DNA of 64,000 bases from Marinobacterium mangrovicola. Lineage in GTDB: Bacteria; Pseudomonadota; Gammaproteobacteria; Pseudomonadales; Balneatricaceae. Under the pieces are notes generated by a model. It had not been told where the DNA came from. It saw only the letters and a program-made list of their open reading frames with translations, and searched no databases. Location of the stretch: NCBI RefSeq assembly GCF_004339595.1, contig NZ_SMFU01000014.1, positions 1 through 64,000 of the forward strand. The letters are read 5' to 3'. The translations under genes were made by a program, and so were the position numbers. This document shows, in pieces, positions 17,468-25,793 of this stretch; the stretch's first letter is position 1; every line of letters begins with the position of its first letter.

Positions 17468-18610
17468 ATGCTATTCGATTATGAAACACTGAAACTGATC
17501 TGGTGGGCACTGGTCGGTGTTCTGTTGATCGGCTTCGCTGTCACCGATGGTTTCGACCTCGGCGCCTGTGCCCTGTTGCCGATTCTGGGCAGAAGCGACT
17601 CCGAACGTCGTGTCGTTATCAATACCGTAGGACCGCACTGGGAAGGTAACCAGGTCTGGTTCGTCACCGCCGGCGGCGCCATCTTCGCGGCCTGGCCAGC
17701 GGTCTACGCAGCAGCCTTCTCCGGCTTCTACTGGGCGATGCTGCTGGTGCTGTTCGCGCTGTTCTTCCGTCCGGTGGGCTTTGACTACCGCTCGAAGATC
17801 GCCGATCCACGCTGGCGCAGCTCCTGGGACTGGGGCCTGTTCATCGGTGGCGCCGTGCCGGCACTGGTGTTCGGTGTCGCCTTCGGTAACCTGCTGCTCG
17901 GCGTGCCTTTCCAGCACGACGAATTCATGCGCCCAAGCTACGACGGCAACCTGTTCGGCCTGCTGAACCCGTTCGGCCTGCTCTGCGGTATCGTCAGCCT
18001 GGCAATGCTCTCCATGCACGGCGCCGTCTACGTGGCGCTGCGCAGTGAAGGCCGCGTCAGCGACCGTGCCCGCACCTGGGGTCAGATCTGCGCCCTGGTC
18101 ACCCTGGCCTGCTTCGCCCTGGCAGGTATCTGGCTGAGCTCCAGCATCGACGGCTATCAGATCGTCTCTGCACCGGCTCACGATGCCCTGCCCAACCCGT
18201 TGGCGAAAGAGGTGATCCGTGGCGATGGCGCCTGGCTGGCCAACTACTCGACCTACCCGGCTACCATGCTGGCACCGGCCATCGGCTTCCTGGGTCTGGC
18301 CAGCACCTTCCTGCTGATGGGAGCGCGCCGTTACGGCTGGGCGTTCCTGGCCAGCTCCCTGGGTATGGCGGGTATTATCCTCACCGCCGGCTTCTCGATG
18401 TTTCCGTTCGTCATGCCGTCCAGCCTGGAACCCAACTCCAGCCTGACCCTGTGGGACGCAGCATCGAGCCATCTGACCCTGAATGTGATGACCTACGCGG
18501 CGATCGTTTTCGTCCCGCTCATCCTGTTCTACACCCTTTGGTGCTACCGCTCTCTGTGGGGCAAGGTATCGGTGGAAGTCATCAACAAGAACGATCATTC
18601 ATCTTACTGA
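17468..18610 (+). CDS. cydB: Cytochrome bd ubiquinol oxidase subunit II CydB
   Basis: CydB pairs with CydA in the bd oxidase. The 380-residue, multi-helix protein (E. coli 379 aa) shows the typical N-terminus LKLIWWALVGVLLIGFAVTDGFDLG and the NTVGPHWEGNQVWFVTAGGA motif near residue 52. The C-terminal FSMFPFVMPSSLEPNSSLTLWDAASS is likewise conserved. It starts 19 bp after cydA with AGGAGAGG upstream of the ATG and is 12 bp from cydX. Confidence 0.97.
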   Translation: MLFDYETLKLIWWALVGVLLIGFAVTDGFDLGACALLPILGRSDSERRVVINTVGPHWEGNQVWFVTAGGAIFAAWPAVYAAAFSGFYWAMLLVLFALFFRPVGFDYRSKIADPRWRSSWDWGLFIGGAVPALVFGVAFGNLLLGVPFQHDEFMRPSYDGNLFGLLNPFGLLCGIVSLAMLSMHGAVYVALRSEGRVSDRARTWGQICALVTLACFALAGIWLSSSIDGYQIVSAPAHDALPNPLAKEVIRGDGAWLANYSTYPATMLAPAIGFLGLASTFLLMGARRYGWAFLASSLGMAGIILTAGFSMFPFVMPSSLEPNSSLTLWDAASSHLTLNVMTYAAIVFVPLILFYTLWCYRSLWGKVSVEVINKNDHSSY

Positions 18611-18622
18611 GGAGACCGGATT

Positions 18623-18724
18623 ATGTGGTACTTCGCCTGGATACTCGGCGTGTTGCTAGCCTGCTCATTCGGCATCATCAATGTGATGTGGCTTGAAGCG
18701 GAAAACATAGACGACGAGCAGTAA
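18623..18724 (+). CDS. cydX: Cytochrome bd accessory subunit CydX
   Basis: This 33-residue membrane peptide reads MWYFAWILGVLLACSFGIIN and then VMWLEAEN with an acidic tail. It matches CydX (YbgT), the single-helix third subunit that stabilises the haems of cytochrome bd. GAGGAG precedes the ATG by eight bases, and the gene lies directly after cydB. A terminator follows at once, closing the cydABX operon. Confidence 0.93.
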   Translation: MWYFAWILGVLLACSFGIINVMWLEAENIDDEQ

Positions 18725-18728
18725 TACT

Positions 18729-18754
18729 AAAGGGGGCCAACTGGTCCCCTTTTT
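18729..18754 (+). terminator. Rho-independent terminator of cydABX
   Basis: AAAGGGGGCCA pairs with TGGTCCCCTTT (one G-T pair), followed by further T residues. It starts four bases after the cydX stop. Confidence 0.85.
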
Positions 18755-18855
18755 AATTCCCCGGCTGACCGGAGTCTCGCGGACTCTTTGTAGCCAGGAC
18801 TTGATCAGATCGACTTTAAAAGCCTTTTTCGAGGCCGGTTTCGCCTGCTGGCGAA

Positions 18856-19009
18856 TTAGGGGCCTTGGACGGCCAAGGCCCCTAATAACCCCAAACCGCC
18901 CCTACGACTTGGTCGGCTGCGCCGACTGCCCTGCGCTTCTCGCCTGAAAGAGCGGGAAGGGAAACTCGGCTTCGCCTCAAACAGCCCTTCCCTTGTTTCT
19001 CTTTCAGGC
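18856..19009. repeat. Gene-free block with two large palindromes
   Basis: The gap 18755-19137 has no convincing gene. It holds a perfect 13-bp stem with a 4-nt loop (TTAGGGGCCTTGG at 18856-18868, loop ACGG, partner to 18885). It also holds a nested stem (GCCTGAAAGAG 18942-18952 with CTCTTTCAGGC 18999-19009, inside it GGGAAGGG with CCCTTCCC). The block lies between two terminators of similar sequence. It could be a small non-autonomous repeat element; copies elsewhere in the genome cannot be checked here. Confidence 0.55.
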
Positions 19010-19087
19010 TGTGATGCTCGGCTGCGTCAAAGGGGATCAAGGGTGCGCTCAGAAGGCGGCGTGTAATCGAGTCTTTACCGTAAAGAA

Positions 19088-19113
19088 AAACGGGGACCAA
19101 TCGGTCCCCGTTT
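19088..19113. terminator. Rho-independent terminator before the flavin reductase gene end
   Basis: AAACGGGGACC and GGTCCCCGTTT are perfect 11-bp arms around AATC, with A-rich sequence on the left that gives a T-run for the minus strand. It probably ends the flavin reductase transcript that stops at 19138. Confidence 0.82.
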
Positions 19114-19137
19114 CAGTTCAGCTGGTAGCTGTGACGA

Positions 19138-19629
19138 TCAAGCCGATAGCGTTTTAAAACTGCGGTTGAAGTACATCAGTGCATCCTGGCCTTCACGGAC
19201 AACGATGTTGTCGATCTCGGCGTAGAACACGGAGTGGCTGCCCACTTCGGCAATATCGGTGATACGACCTTCAAGGCTCGCCAGTGAACCGCGCAGCAGC
19301 GGCTGTTTCAGCACGCCGTAATCCCAGGTATCCAGCTTGAAGCGCTCTTCCATGCTCAGCTCGGTCATACCGGCAAAGTGACAGGAGACTTCCTGCTGCT
19401 CAGCGCTGCAGACGTTGACACAGAGGTGGCCGTTGTTACGGATCACCGCGTTGACGGCGCTTTCGCGATTGATGCAGACCAGCACGGTGGCCGGGCTGTC
19501 AGATACGGAGCAGACTGCGGTGGCTGTCAGGCCGCAGGTACCGCCTTCACCGGCACTGGTGACCACGTTGACGGCACCGGCGAGCTGGGACATGGCATTA
19601 CGGAAAAGCTGTTGCTGTTCGTTGGACAT
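19138..19629 (-). CDS. Flavin reductase (HpaC/RutF-like)
   Basis: The 163-residue protein belongs to the split-barrel flavin reductases, which supply reduced FMN or FAD to partner monooxygenases. Key family features are FRNAMSQLAGAVNVVTSAGEGGTCGLTATAVCSVS (residues ~10-45), the NRESAVNAVIRNNGHLCVNV segment and the late GSHSVFYAEIDNIVV. No oxygenase gene is adjacent, so the partner is unknown. The MSNEQQQ start at 19629 fits homologues and has AAGGA upstream; an upstream ATG at 19662 is considered too far. Confidence 0.88.
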   Translation of the reverse strand: MSNEQQQLFRNAMSQLAGAVNVVTSAGEGGTCGLTATAVCSVSDSPATVLVCINRESAVNAVIRNNGHLCVNVCSAEQQEVSCHFAGMTELSMEERFKLDTWDYGVLKQPLLRGSLASLEGRITDIAEVGSHSVFYAEIDNIVVREGQDALMYFNRSFKTLSA

Positions 19630-19696
19630 GAAGAATGAATCCTTACATCGCTTGCTGCACAAGTTTACTTGAGATGGCTAAGACGGATTTCACGGT

Positions 19697-20656
19697 TCAG
19701 AGCGAGAGCACGTCGATCCGCTCCATGGTCTGTACGCCGCCGTTTCCGTTCTGGTTTTCTTCGTCTGATTCGGCACGAAACTCCGCACGGGCGTCGGCAT
19801 CGACGATACCGTGCGGGAATCCGAGCTGCAGACCTTTAAAGTCAAACAGTTCGGTATCGGCCAGATGGGATGGAACCACGTTGCACAGTGAGCGGAACAT
19901 GGTTTCGATCCGCCCCGGGTGCTGTTTGTCCCAGTTATTCAGCATCTCCTTGATCACCTGGCGCTGCAGGTTTTCCTGCGAACCGCAGAGGTTACAAGGG
20001 ATGATCGGGAACTCCTTGAGCTCCGCGTATTCGGCAATATCCTTTTCGCGGGCGTATGCCAGCGGACGGATCACCATGTTCTTGCCGTCGTCGGAGACCA
20101 GCTTCGGCGGCATCGACTTCAGCTTGCCACCATAGAACATGTTGAGGAAAAAGGTTTCCAGGATATCGTCGCGGTGATGACCCAGCGCGATCTTGTTGGC
20201 ACCGATCTCATCGGCAAAACCGTACAGCGTGCCGCGACGCAGGCGCGAGCAGAGACCGCAGGTGGTTTTACCCTCAGGCACCACTTCCTTAACGATGGAG
20301 TAGGTGTCGCGCTCGACGATATGGAAAGGCACGCCGATCTTTTCCAGGTACGCCGGCAGAATGTGCTCGGGGAAACCGGGCTGTTTCTGGTCCAGGTTCA
20401 CCGCCACCAGCTCGAAATCCACCGGCGCGCTTTTCTGCAGGTTCATCAGGATATCCAGCATGGCGTAGGAATCCTTGCCGCCGGACAGGCAGACCATCAC
20501 CTTATCGCCCGCTTCAATCATGTTGAAGGCTTCGATCGCCTGACCAACCTCGCGGCGCAGACGCTTCTGCAGTTTATTCGTGCGGGTTTTGCGCTTGCGC
20601 TCCGCTTCCACGGAGAGCTGTTCCGCCTGCGCTTCGGTTGGGTTTTCGCTGTGCAT
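19697..20656 (-). CDS. ttcA: tRNA 2-thiocytidine(32) synthetase TtcA
   Basis: TtcA thiolates cytidine 32 of tRNA using ATP and an iron-sulfur cluster. The 319-residue protein has the PP-loop [13 protein letters not shown] near residue 55, the first cysteine pair [12 protein letters not shown] near residue 131 and the second CNLCGS near residue 222. It also has the [19 protein letters not shown] motif. Length fits the family (E. coli 311 aa). It is 67 bp upstream of the flavin reductase gene on the same strand. Confidence 0.96.
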   Translation of the reverse strand: MHSENPTEAQAEQLSVEAERKRKTRTNKLQKRLRREVGQAIEAFNMIEAGDKVMVCLSGGKDSYAMLDILMNLQKSAPVDFELVAVNLDQKQPGFPEHILPAYLEKIGVPFHIVERDTYSIVKEVVPEGKTTCGLCSRLRRGTLYGFADEIGANKIALGHHRDDILETFFLNMFYGGKLKSMPPKLVSDDGKNMVIRPLAYAREKDIAEYAELKEFPIIPCNLCGSQENLQRQVIKEMLNNWDKQHPGRIETMFRSLCNVVPSHLADTELFDFKGLQLGFPHGIVDADARAEFRAESDEENQNGNGGVQTMERIDVLSL

Positions 20657-20816
20657 GCTGGTAGCCGTTGGATAAAAAGTTGAGTGAATCGGTTAACCGG
20701 ATCGCTTCGAAAATCGCCCAGGGCAATTGCCGAGAAATCGAAAGGGGCGAAATTATAACCGAATCGCGCCTGTCTAACACGGTTGTGTTGGCGTAAGGAT
20801 GATCAGGCAACTGCAG

Positions 20817-21686
20817 CTATTCGGCGGCAGAGCTCTGGGCAGATTGAGGGGCAGCTTGTGAATCAGATTCCGAGCGTATCGCCACGGGTCCCAGCCAGCC
20901 AATTTCGATGGCGGTGGCCGAGCCGATAATAGCGTGGCTCAGGCTTGGCGGCAGCAGCGACCAACCCGGCGTCACCTGCACCCGACCACCCATGATCTCA
21001 GCGCGTTGCTGCGGAAACAGAGGCTCTTTTACCGGGTCCGCAAAGCCATCGGGCCAGAGCGGCTTGCCGGTTTTCATATCGTATTTATCGCTGGCACCCA
21101 GGGTGTGGAGCAACTCGTGGGCGGCGACAAAGTTATTGATCCCCTGATGCTCAGGGTCGGCATAACCGTTCACCAGCCCGATGTTACCCTTCTGCAGCCC
21201 CAGCGAATGCTGCTGCCCCTGGGGATTACCCGGCGCGTAAAAACTCATAAAAATACGCACGTCAGCATCGCTGGCCTGCCAGCCGTCCTGCCACCAGACC
21301 CAGAAGCGCATCTTGATCGCCCACCAGAGCGCCTCGACAATACTTGCCTCTTCCGGCGTTTCCGGCGGCAATGAATCGATGGGGGGCGCGAGATCCACCC
21401 TCACCGGCGCACGCAGCGGAATCCGGTAACGGTAGCCTTCACGGGCGAAAAAGGTCTCGATATCGTCAAAGCTAGTATCGTCAAGCTGGTCCACGTAGAC
21501 CTGAGTTGGCGCACGACCATCGGCATTGATCGGGTAGATGCGCACCACCACCGGGTTATGCCAGTCCACACTGCGGGTACTGGACAGCAGTAGATAGAGC
21601 GCCAGTATCATTACCAGCACCAGCAAGAGAAAGACGCGCAACCAACCGAGTATGGAATATCGTCGCATCAGGTCACCCAGCTTCAT
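20817..21686 (-). CDS. Membrane-anchored protein with HExxH motif, hypothetical
   Basis: This 289-residue product has a cytosolic start, one membrane helix (LRVFLLLVLVMILALYLLLS, ~18-37) and a long periplasmic domain. Near the middle it carries NFVAAHELLHTLGASDKYD, a zincin-type HExxH with a downstream Asp, suggesting a metallopeptidase. ASDKYD in place of the usual third His spacing leaves the class open. The ATG overlaps the TGA of the upstream DedA-like gene. Family not recognised. Confidence 0.7.
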   Translation of the reverse strand: MKLGDLMRRYSILGWLRVFLLLVLVMILALYLLLSSTRSVDWHNPVVVRIYPINADGRAPTQVYVDQLDDTSFDDIETFFAREGYRYRIPLRAPVRVDLAPPIDSLPPETPEEASIVEALWWAIKMRFWVWWQDGWQASDADVRIFMSFYAPGNPQGQQHSLGLQKGNIGLVNGYADPEHQGINNFVAAHELLHTLGASDKYDMKTGKPLWPDGFADPVKEPLFPQQRAEIMGGRVQVTPGWSLLPPSLSHAIIGSATAIEIGWLGPVAIRSESDSQAAPQSAQSSAAE

Positions 21687-22111
21687 AACTGAATCAGACC
21701 CGCCACCGCCAGATATCGCGCCAGCTTGCCCAGCCCAATAAGCAGCACACTGCTGCGCCAGGAAAAACCGATCCAACCGGCGACCAGGCAGAGCGGATCG
21801 CCAATGATCGGTAACCAGGCCAGCAACAGCGCGGCCGGGCCATAACGTTTCAGCCGCTGCTCTGCACGACGGTGACGCTCTGAAAGTATGCGAAGGGGAT
21901 AACGCCGGCGCAACCAGACGCCCATGACGAAGGTCAGCATGCTGCCGAGAAGATTGCCGGCGCTGGCTACCAGCACCGGCAACAGCCATTCACCGCGCTG
22001 GGATACCTCCCAGGCCAGCAACGCCTCGGAGCCGCCGGGCAGTAACGTCGACGAGATAAAAGCGCTGAGAAAAAGGCCAGCAAGCGAATACTCCGCCCAA
22101 AGTGCCTCCAT
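21683..22111 (-). CDS. YqaA family DedA-like membrane protein
   Basis: The 142-residue protein is a short SNARE-associated/VTT (DedA) family member like YqaA. It has the N-terminal FLSAFISSTLLPGGSEALLA, which is characteristic, then NLLGSMLTFVMGVWLRRR and a central GPAALLLAWLPIIGDPLCLVAGW that matches the conserved re-entrant loop. DedA proteins are linked to lipid scrambling or proton-dependent transport; the exact role of YqaA is unknown. It is coupled to the HExxH gene by an ATGA overlap. Confidence 0.85.
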   Translation of the reverse strand: MEALWAEYSLAGLFLSAFISSTLLPGGSEALLAWEVSQRGEWLLPVLVASAGNLLGSMLTFVMGVWLRRRYPLRILSERHRRAEQRLKRYGPAALLLAWLPIIGDPLCLVAGWIGFSWRSSVLLIGLGKLARYLAVAGLIQL

Positions 22112-22144
22112 CAGCGCCCTTCCTCCATCAAAAAGAGCCCTGCA

Positions 22145-24289
22145 TCAAACGCGATCCAGCCCCTGGGCGATGCAGCGTAGCACGCCGTATTCATAGGCGC
22201 CGGCCAGTGCCTCGTGCACCACCTTCAGCGAGCCACCTTTATGCCGGCGGTGCTCAAGAATAGTCTGCTCGATCTGCGCACGCTCTGGCGCAGGGAGTTC
22301 CACCACCTCATCGACACCGATAGCGCCCTTGCGGATCGCCGCGGCCAGATGGCTATAGATGGTATTCGGCGAGAGCTTTTGCTGACGCGCCACCTGCTCC
22401 ACGGTCATACCACTGCGGTAAAGCATCAGTGTCTCTTCCGCCTGGTTGTCACCGTCATCCGCCGGGGCGGCCTGATGTTCGGCGATCAGCTCGAGGAAGG
22501 GGTCGCCATACTGGTTCAGCTTGCGCTCACCGACGCCATTGAGGCGACGCAGCTGCACCGGCGTCAACGGCCGGTACACCACCATCTCCATCAACGTGGC
22601 ATCGTGGAAGATGACGTAAGGCGGTACATCCTGCTCATCGGCCAGCCGCTTGCGCAGCGCCTTGAGCTCGTTCCAGAGTGCATGATCCTCCGCATCCAGC
22701 TGCTGCTGGGACGCCTTGCTCTTGCCGCCAGACAACTTGGGGCCTGCACTTTTGGTGCGCAGATCGCGACGCAGCTCCAGGGTTTCTTCACCGCGCAGCA
22801 GCGCACGGCAGCTCTCCGACAGCTGCAGCGCACCGTGGCTGGCTTCCACCTTCAGATAGCCACGGGCCACCAACTGGCGGAACACCGAACGCCACTGGTT
22901 ACGATCCAGCTCCTTGCCGATACCCCAGGTGGACAGCTGCTCGTGGCCGCGCTGGCGGGATTTATCGGAACTCTCGCCCAGCAACACATCGATGATGTAA
23001 TTGACGCCATACATCTGGCCACAGCGGAACACCGCCGACAGCGCTTTGCGCGAAGCCTCGGTGCCATCCCAGACTGGCACCGGCTCCAGGCAGGTATCGC
23101 AGTTGCCGCAGGGCTGATGATCCGGTTCGCCAAAATAGGCCAGCAGTGCCTGGCGCCGGCAGCTGGTGATCTCACACAGACCGAGCATCGCTTCCAGCTT
23201 CTGCCGCTCCACCTGCTTGTGCACCTCGTCGGCCTGGGAGCCTTCCAGCATCTGCCGCAGGAAGATCACATCCTGCAGACCGTAAACCATCCAGGCGTCG
23301 GCGGGCTCGCCATCACGACCGGCGCGGCCGGTTTCCTGGTAGTAGGCCTCCACCGATTTAGGCAGATCCAGGTGTGCCACAAAACGGACATTGGGCTTGT
23401 CGATCCCCATGCCGAAGGCGATGGTGGCCACCATGATGATCGACTCTTCAGTGAGGAAACGGTGCAGGTGGTGCTGTCGCAGCTCCGGCGACAGGCCCGC
23501 ATGGTATGGCAGCGCATTGAAACCACGCTCACTGAGCCAGGCGGCGGTATCCTCCACCCGCTTGCGCGACAGACAGTAAACGATGCCTACATCCTGAGCG
23601 TGCTCATCGCGCAGAAAACGCAGCAGCTGTTCACGGCCACGGTCTTTCTGGCCGATGCGGTAACGAATATTGGGACGGTCAAAACCGCGGATAAAGCGCG
23701 CCGCGTCGGTGAGCTCCAGGCGATCGATAATCTCCTGGCGGGTACGGGCGTCGGCGGTGGCGGTCAACGCGATTCGCGGCACACCGGGGAAGAGTTCACG
23801 CAGGCGGTTGAGCTGCATGTACTCCGGCCGAAAGTCGTGTCCCCACTGAGATACGCAGTGCGCCTCGTCGATGGCAAAGAGTGACAGTCTGGCGCGCTGG
23901 AACAGCGCCAGCGAACGCGGCTGCAACAACCGCTCCGGGGCGATGTACACCATATCCAGCTCGCCGGCGACCAGCTTTGCCTCGGTGGCCTGAAGCTGTT
24001 CCAGCGGCAGTGAGGAGTTCAAACAGCCGGCGCGGATACCCAGCTGTGATAGCGCATTGACCTGGTCCTGCATCAGTGCGATCAGCGGGGAGATAACCAC
24101 ACCCGTGCCTTCGCGAACCAGCGATGGCAATTGGTAACAGAGGGATTTGCCCCCGCCGGTGGGCATGATAACCAGGCTATCCTGACCTGCCAGCAGCGCC
24201 TCCACAACGGCGTCCTGCGGCGGGCGAAAACTCTCGTAGCCGAATACCTCGGCCAGTATCTGCTGTGCGCGCTCAATCATGCGGCGCAT
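22145..24289 (-). CDS. recQ: ATP-dependent DNA helicase RecQ with extra C-terminal HTH domain
   Basis: RecQ unwinds DNA during recombination and fork repair. The 714-residue protein has Walker [15 protein letters not shown] near residue 47, the [20 protein letters not shown] box, helicase motifs to [12 protein letters not shown], and a zinc-binding RQC region with CGNCDTC. An HRDC domain follows (~530-600, [22 protein letters not shown]). It exceeds E. coli RecQ (609 aa) because of a C-terminal segment (~615-714: [19 protein letters not shown]) typical of the HTH_40 domain found in some RecQ proteins. A second in-frame ATG lies three codons in. Confidence 0.95.
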   Translation of the reverse strand: MRRMIERAQQILAEVFGYESFRPPQDAVVEALLAGQDSLVIMPTGGGKSLCYQLPSLVREGTGVVISPLIALMQDQVNALSQLGIRAGCLNSSLPLEQLQATEAKLVAGELDMVYIAPERLLQPRSLALFQRARLSLFAIDEAHCVSQWGHDFRPEYMQLNRLRELFPGVPRIALTATADARTRQEIIDRLELTDAARFIRGFDRPNIRYRIGQKDRGREQLLRFLRDEHAQDVGIVYCLSRKRVEDTAAWLSERGFNALPYHAGLSPELRQHHLHRFLTEESIIMVATIAFGMGIDKPNVRFVAHLDLPKSVEAYYQETGRAGRDGEPADAWMVYGLQDVIFLRQMLEGSQADEVHKQVERQKLEAMLGLCEITSCRRQALLAYFGEPDHQPCGNCDTCLEPVPVWDGTEASRKALSAVFRCGQMYGVNYIIDVLLGESSDKSRQRGHEQLSTWGIGKELDRNQWRSVFRQLVARGYLKVEASHGALQLSESCRALLRGEETLELRRDLRTKSAGPKLSGGKSKASQQQLDAEDHALWNELKALRKRLADEQDVPPYVIFHDATLMEMVVYRPLTPVQLRRLNGVGERKLNQYGDPFLELIAEHQAAPADDGDNQAEETLMLYRSGMTVEQVARQQKLSPNTIYSHLAAAIRKGAIGVDEVVELPAPERAQIEQTILEHRRHKGGSLKVVHEALAGAYEYGVLRCIAQGLDRV

Positions 24290-24409
24290 TATCCGCGAAG
24301 CGGGCCTTCAAGTCATCCAGAGAGCGCAAAGAAGCGGTTGAAAGCGGTACCAGTAGGCGGTTTTAGAGAGTAGAATCGGCCGCACACCGATCTATCTGGA
24401 TGCACGCCC

Positions 24410-24988
24410 ATGACCGCTCAAACCGCACTTATCACCGAAGACGAACTGGATATCCTCGAAGAGTTTCTGTTTTCGTCCGCCGTCTCGGAAGAAGCTCTCG
24501 ACCTGATCAGCGCCCACGGCCTGCTGTGCGCGATCAATATTTCACCGGTCGAGGTTCCGGAAAGTGAGTGGCTTGAGCTGCTGTTTGATGGCGAACCCAA
24601 GTGGGAATCCGATGCCCAGAAGAGCCAGATGCTCGAGCTGCTGCGCAAGCTCTACCGCACCATCGGCAGCGACCTCTACTCCGACCAGGAGATCCTGCTG
24701 CCCTGCGAGCTGACGCTGGAAACAGAAGACGATGAAGAGCTGCCGGAGATCACCCTCTGGGCGCAATCATTCATGGAAGGCGTGTTCCTGCGTGAAGAGG
24801 AGTGGTTCGGTGATGATGAAGAATCCGTAGCCGGTCTGCTGCTGCCGATCATGGTCGCATCGGAGCTGTTCGATGACACCGAAATCACCGATATCCGCAA
24901 GGATCGCGCCCTGTCCGAAGAGATGTGCGAGCAGATCCCGGAAGTGCTGATCGACCTGTACCTTAACTTCCACGCGCCGGAGAAATAA
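24410..24988 (+). CDS. UPF0149 (YecA/YgfB-like) family protein
   Basis: This 192-residue, strongly acidic protein has the features of UPF0149. EDELDILEEFLFSSAVSEEALDLISAHGLLCAINI fills the N-terminal half, and LWAQSFMEGVFLREEEWF follows near residue 125. It lacks the SEC-C zinc motif found at the end of some YecA proteins. Function in this family is largely unknown. It is divergent from recQ. Confidence 0.85.
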   Translation: MTAQTALITEDELDILEEFLFSSAVSEEALDLISAHGLLCAINISPVEVPESEWLELLFDGEPKWESDAQKSQMLELLRKLYRTIGSDLYSDQEILLPCELTLETEDDEELPEITLWAQSFMEGVFLREEEWFGDDEESVAGLLLPIMVASELFDDTEITDIRKDRALSEEMCEQIPEVLIDLYLNFHAPEK

Positions 24989-25019
24989 CTCCGGCCCGTT
25001 TTGTCGCAGGAACCCCGCC

Positions 25020-25265
25020 ATGCTGATCGTCAAATTGATTTTCGCCGACAAACAGGAGGAGCTAAGCCGCTTCTCCGCCCTGCCCCAGGCCGGGCAGGCG
25101 ATGCGTATCGATGAGCTCACCTACCAGGTGATCAGTGTGGATCGGGCGCTCAGCAACACCGATCCGGACGGGCCCGACGCTATCGTCAAGCTGTCCGCCG
25201 GCAGCGCTGAAAGCACGGATCAGCAGATTCCCGTTGTTCAGCCCAGCCGTCGCCATCCGGGCTGA
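25020..25265 (+). CDS. Small hypothetical protein
   Basis: This is an unrecognised 81-residue protein with a short beta-rich N-terminal part (LIVKLIFADKQEE) and a basic tail. It lies 31 bp after the UPF0149 gene with AGGAA upstream of the ATG, so it is probably cotranscribed. Codon usage resembles the chromosome. Confidence 0.65.
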   Translation: MLIVKLIFADKQEELSRFSALPQAGQAMRIDELTYQVISVDRALSNTDPDGPDAIVKLSAGSAESTDQQIPVVQPSRRHPG

Positions 25266-25296
25266 GATCCGTTTTGAATAGCCTGACAGAACCGGT

Positions 25297-25668
25297 TCAG
25301 CTGGCTTCGCCGAACGGGTCCTGATCTGCCGGGTAATGTACCGCCAGCCAGACGGTCGGGAAATCCGGCGTGGTCCAGCCAACGCGGTGACGACAGCCTG
25401 CCGGTATATTCAGCGAGTCTCCCTCTCTCAGCTCCGCACTCTTGCCCAGTCCCGCATCCTCGGTAGCATCGAAATCGATACGTGCAGCACCGCGCAGCAC
25501 CATGACCCACTCATTTCTATCCTGCTCACACCAGCCGATCTCCGGTGAACTCTGGCCATGGGATACGATCCTCTCAATCTCCACGCCCTTTGCGCCGGCC
25601 AGCGCTTCGAATACCTCCGCCGTCGATGCGTCCGGCAGGTTCGTCAACAGATTGTTAACCTGGGTCAA
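25297..25668 (-). CDS. Cupin-domain protein
   Basis: The 123-residue protein is a single cupin. The first motif region is SSPEIGWCEQDRNEWVMVLRG and the second is GDSLNIPAGCRHRVGWTTPD, with His and Glu in likely metal-binding positions. It resembles small cupins of the WbuC/YP_766765-like type, but function is open. The TTG at 25668 has GGGAGG five bases upstream and is the better start; the longer reading from a TTG at 25713 has no ribosome site. Confidence 0.75.
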   Translation of the reverse strand: MTQVNNLLTNLPDASTAEVFEALAGAKGVEIERIVSHGQSSPEIGWCEQDRNEWVMVLRGAARIDFDATEDAGLGKSAELREGDSLNIPAGCRHRVGWTTPDFPTVWLAVHYPADQDPFGEAS

Positions 25669-25722
25669 AATTGCCTCCCTAGTCCAGCGTTCAATGGCTG
25701 GCACTTTTATCAATGTTTCTAT

Positions 25723-25744
25723 ACTGAAATACTATCTATTCAGT
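25723..25744. promoter_or_regulatory. Candidate operator before glpK
   Basis: ACTGAAATA and TATTCAGT form an imperfect palindrome between the cupin gene and glpK. It does not match the E. coli GlpR operator that I know, so the regulator is unknown. Confidence 0.25.
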
Positions 25745-25793
25745 TCAGTTTGAGACTCGACTATTCACCCAGCATAACAGTATGGAGTCAGGA

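Noticed and set aside
17471-18598. 375-codon frame antisense to cydB
   Set aside because: Its Gln/His/Glu-rich composition is typical of the antisense frame of a GC-rich membrane-protein gene; cydB is certain.
18882-19100. 72-codon minus-strand frame in the palindromic block
   Set aside because: It runs straight through the large inverted repeats and has no ribosome site; it is more likely a by-product of repeat structure than a protein gene.
22214-23884. 556-codon frame antisense to recQ
   Set aside because: Long antisense frames are common in GC-rich genes; there are no recognisable motifs, and recQ is certain.
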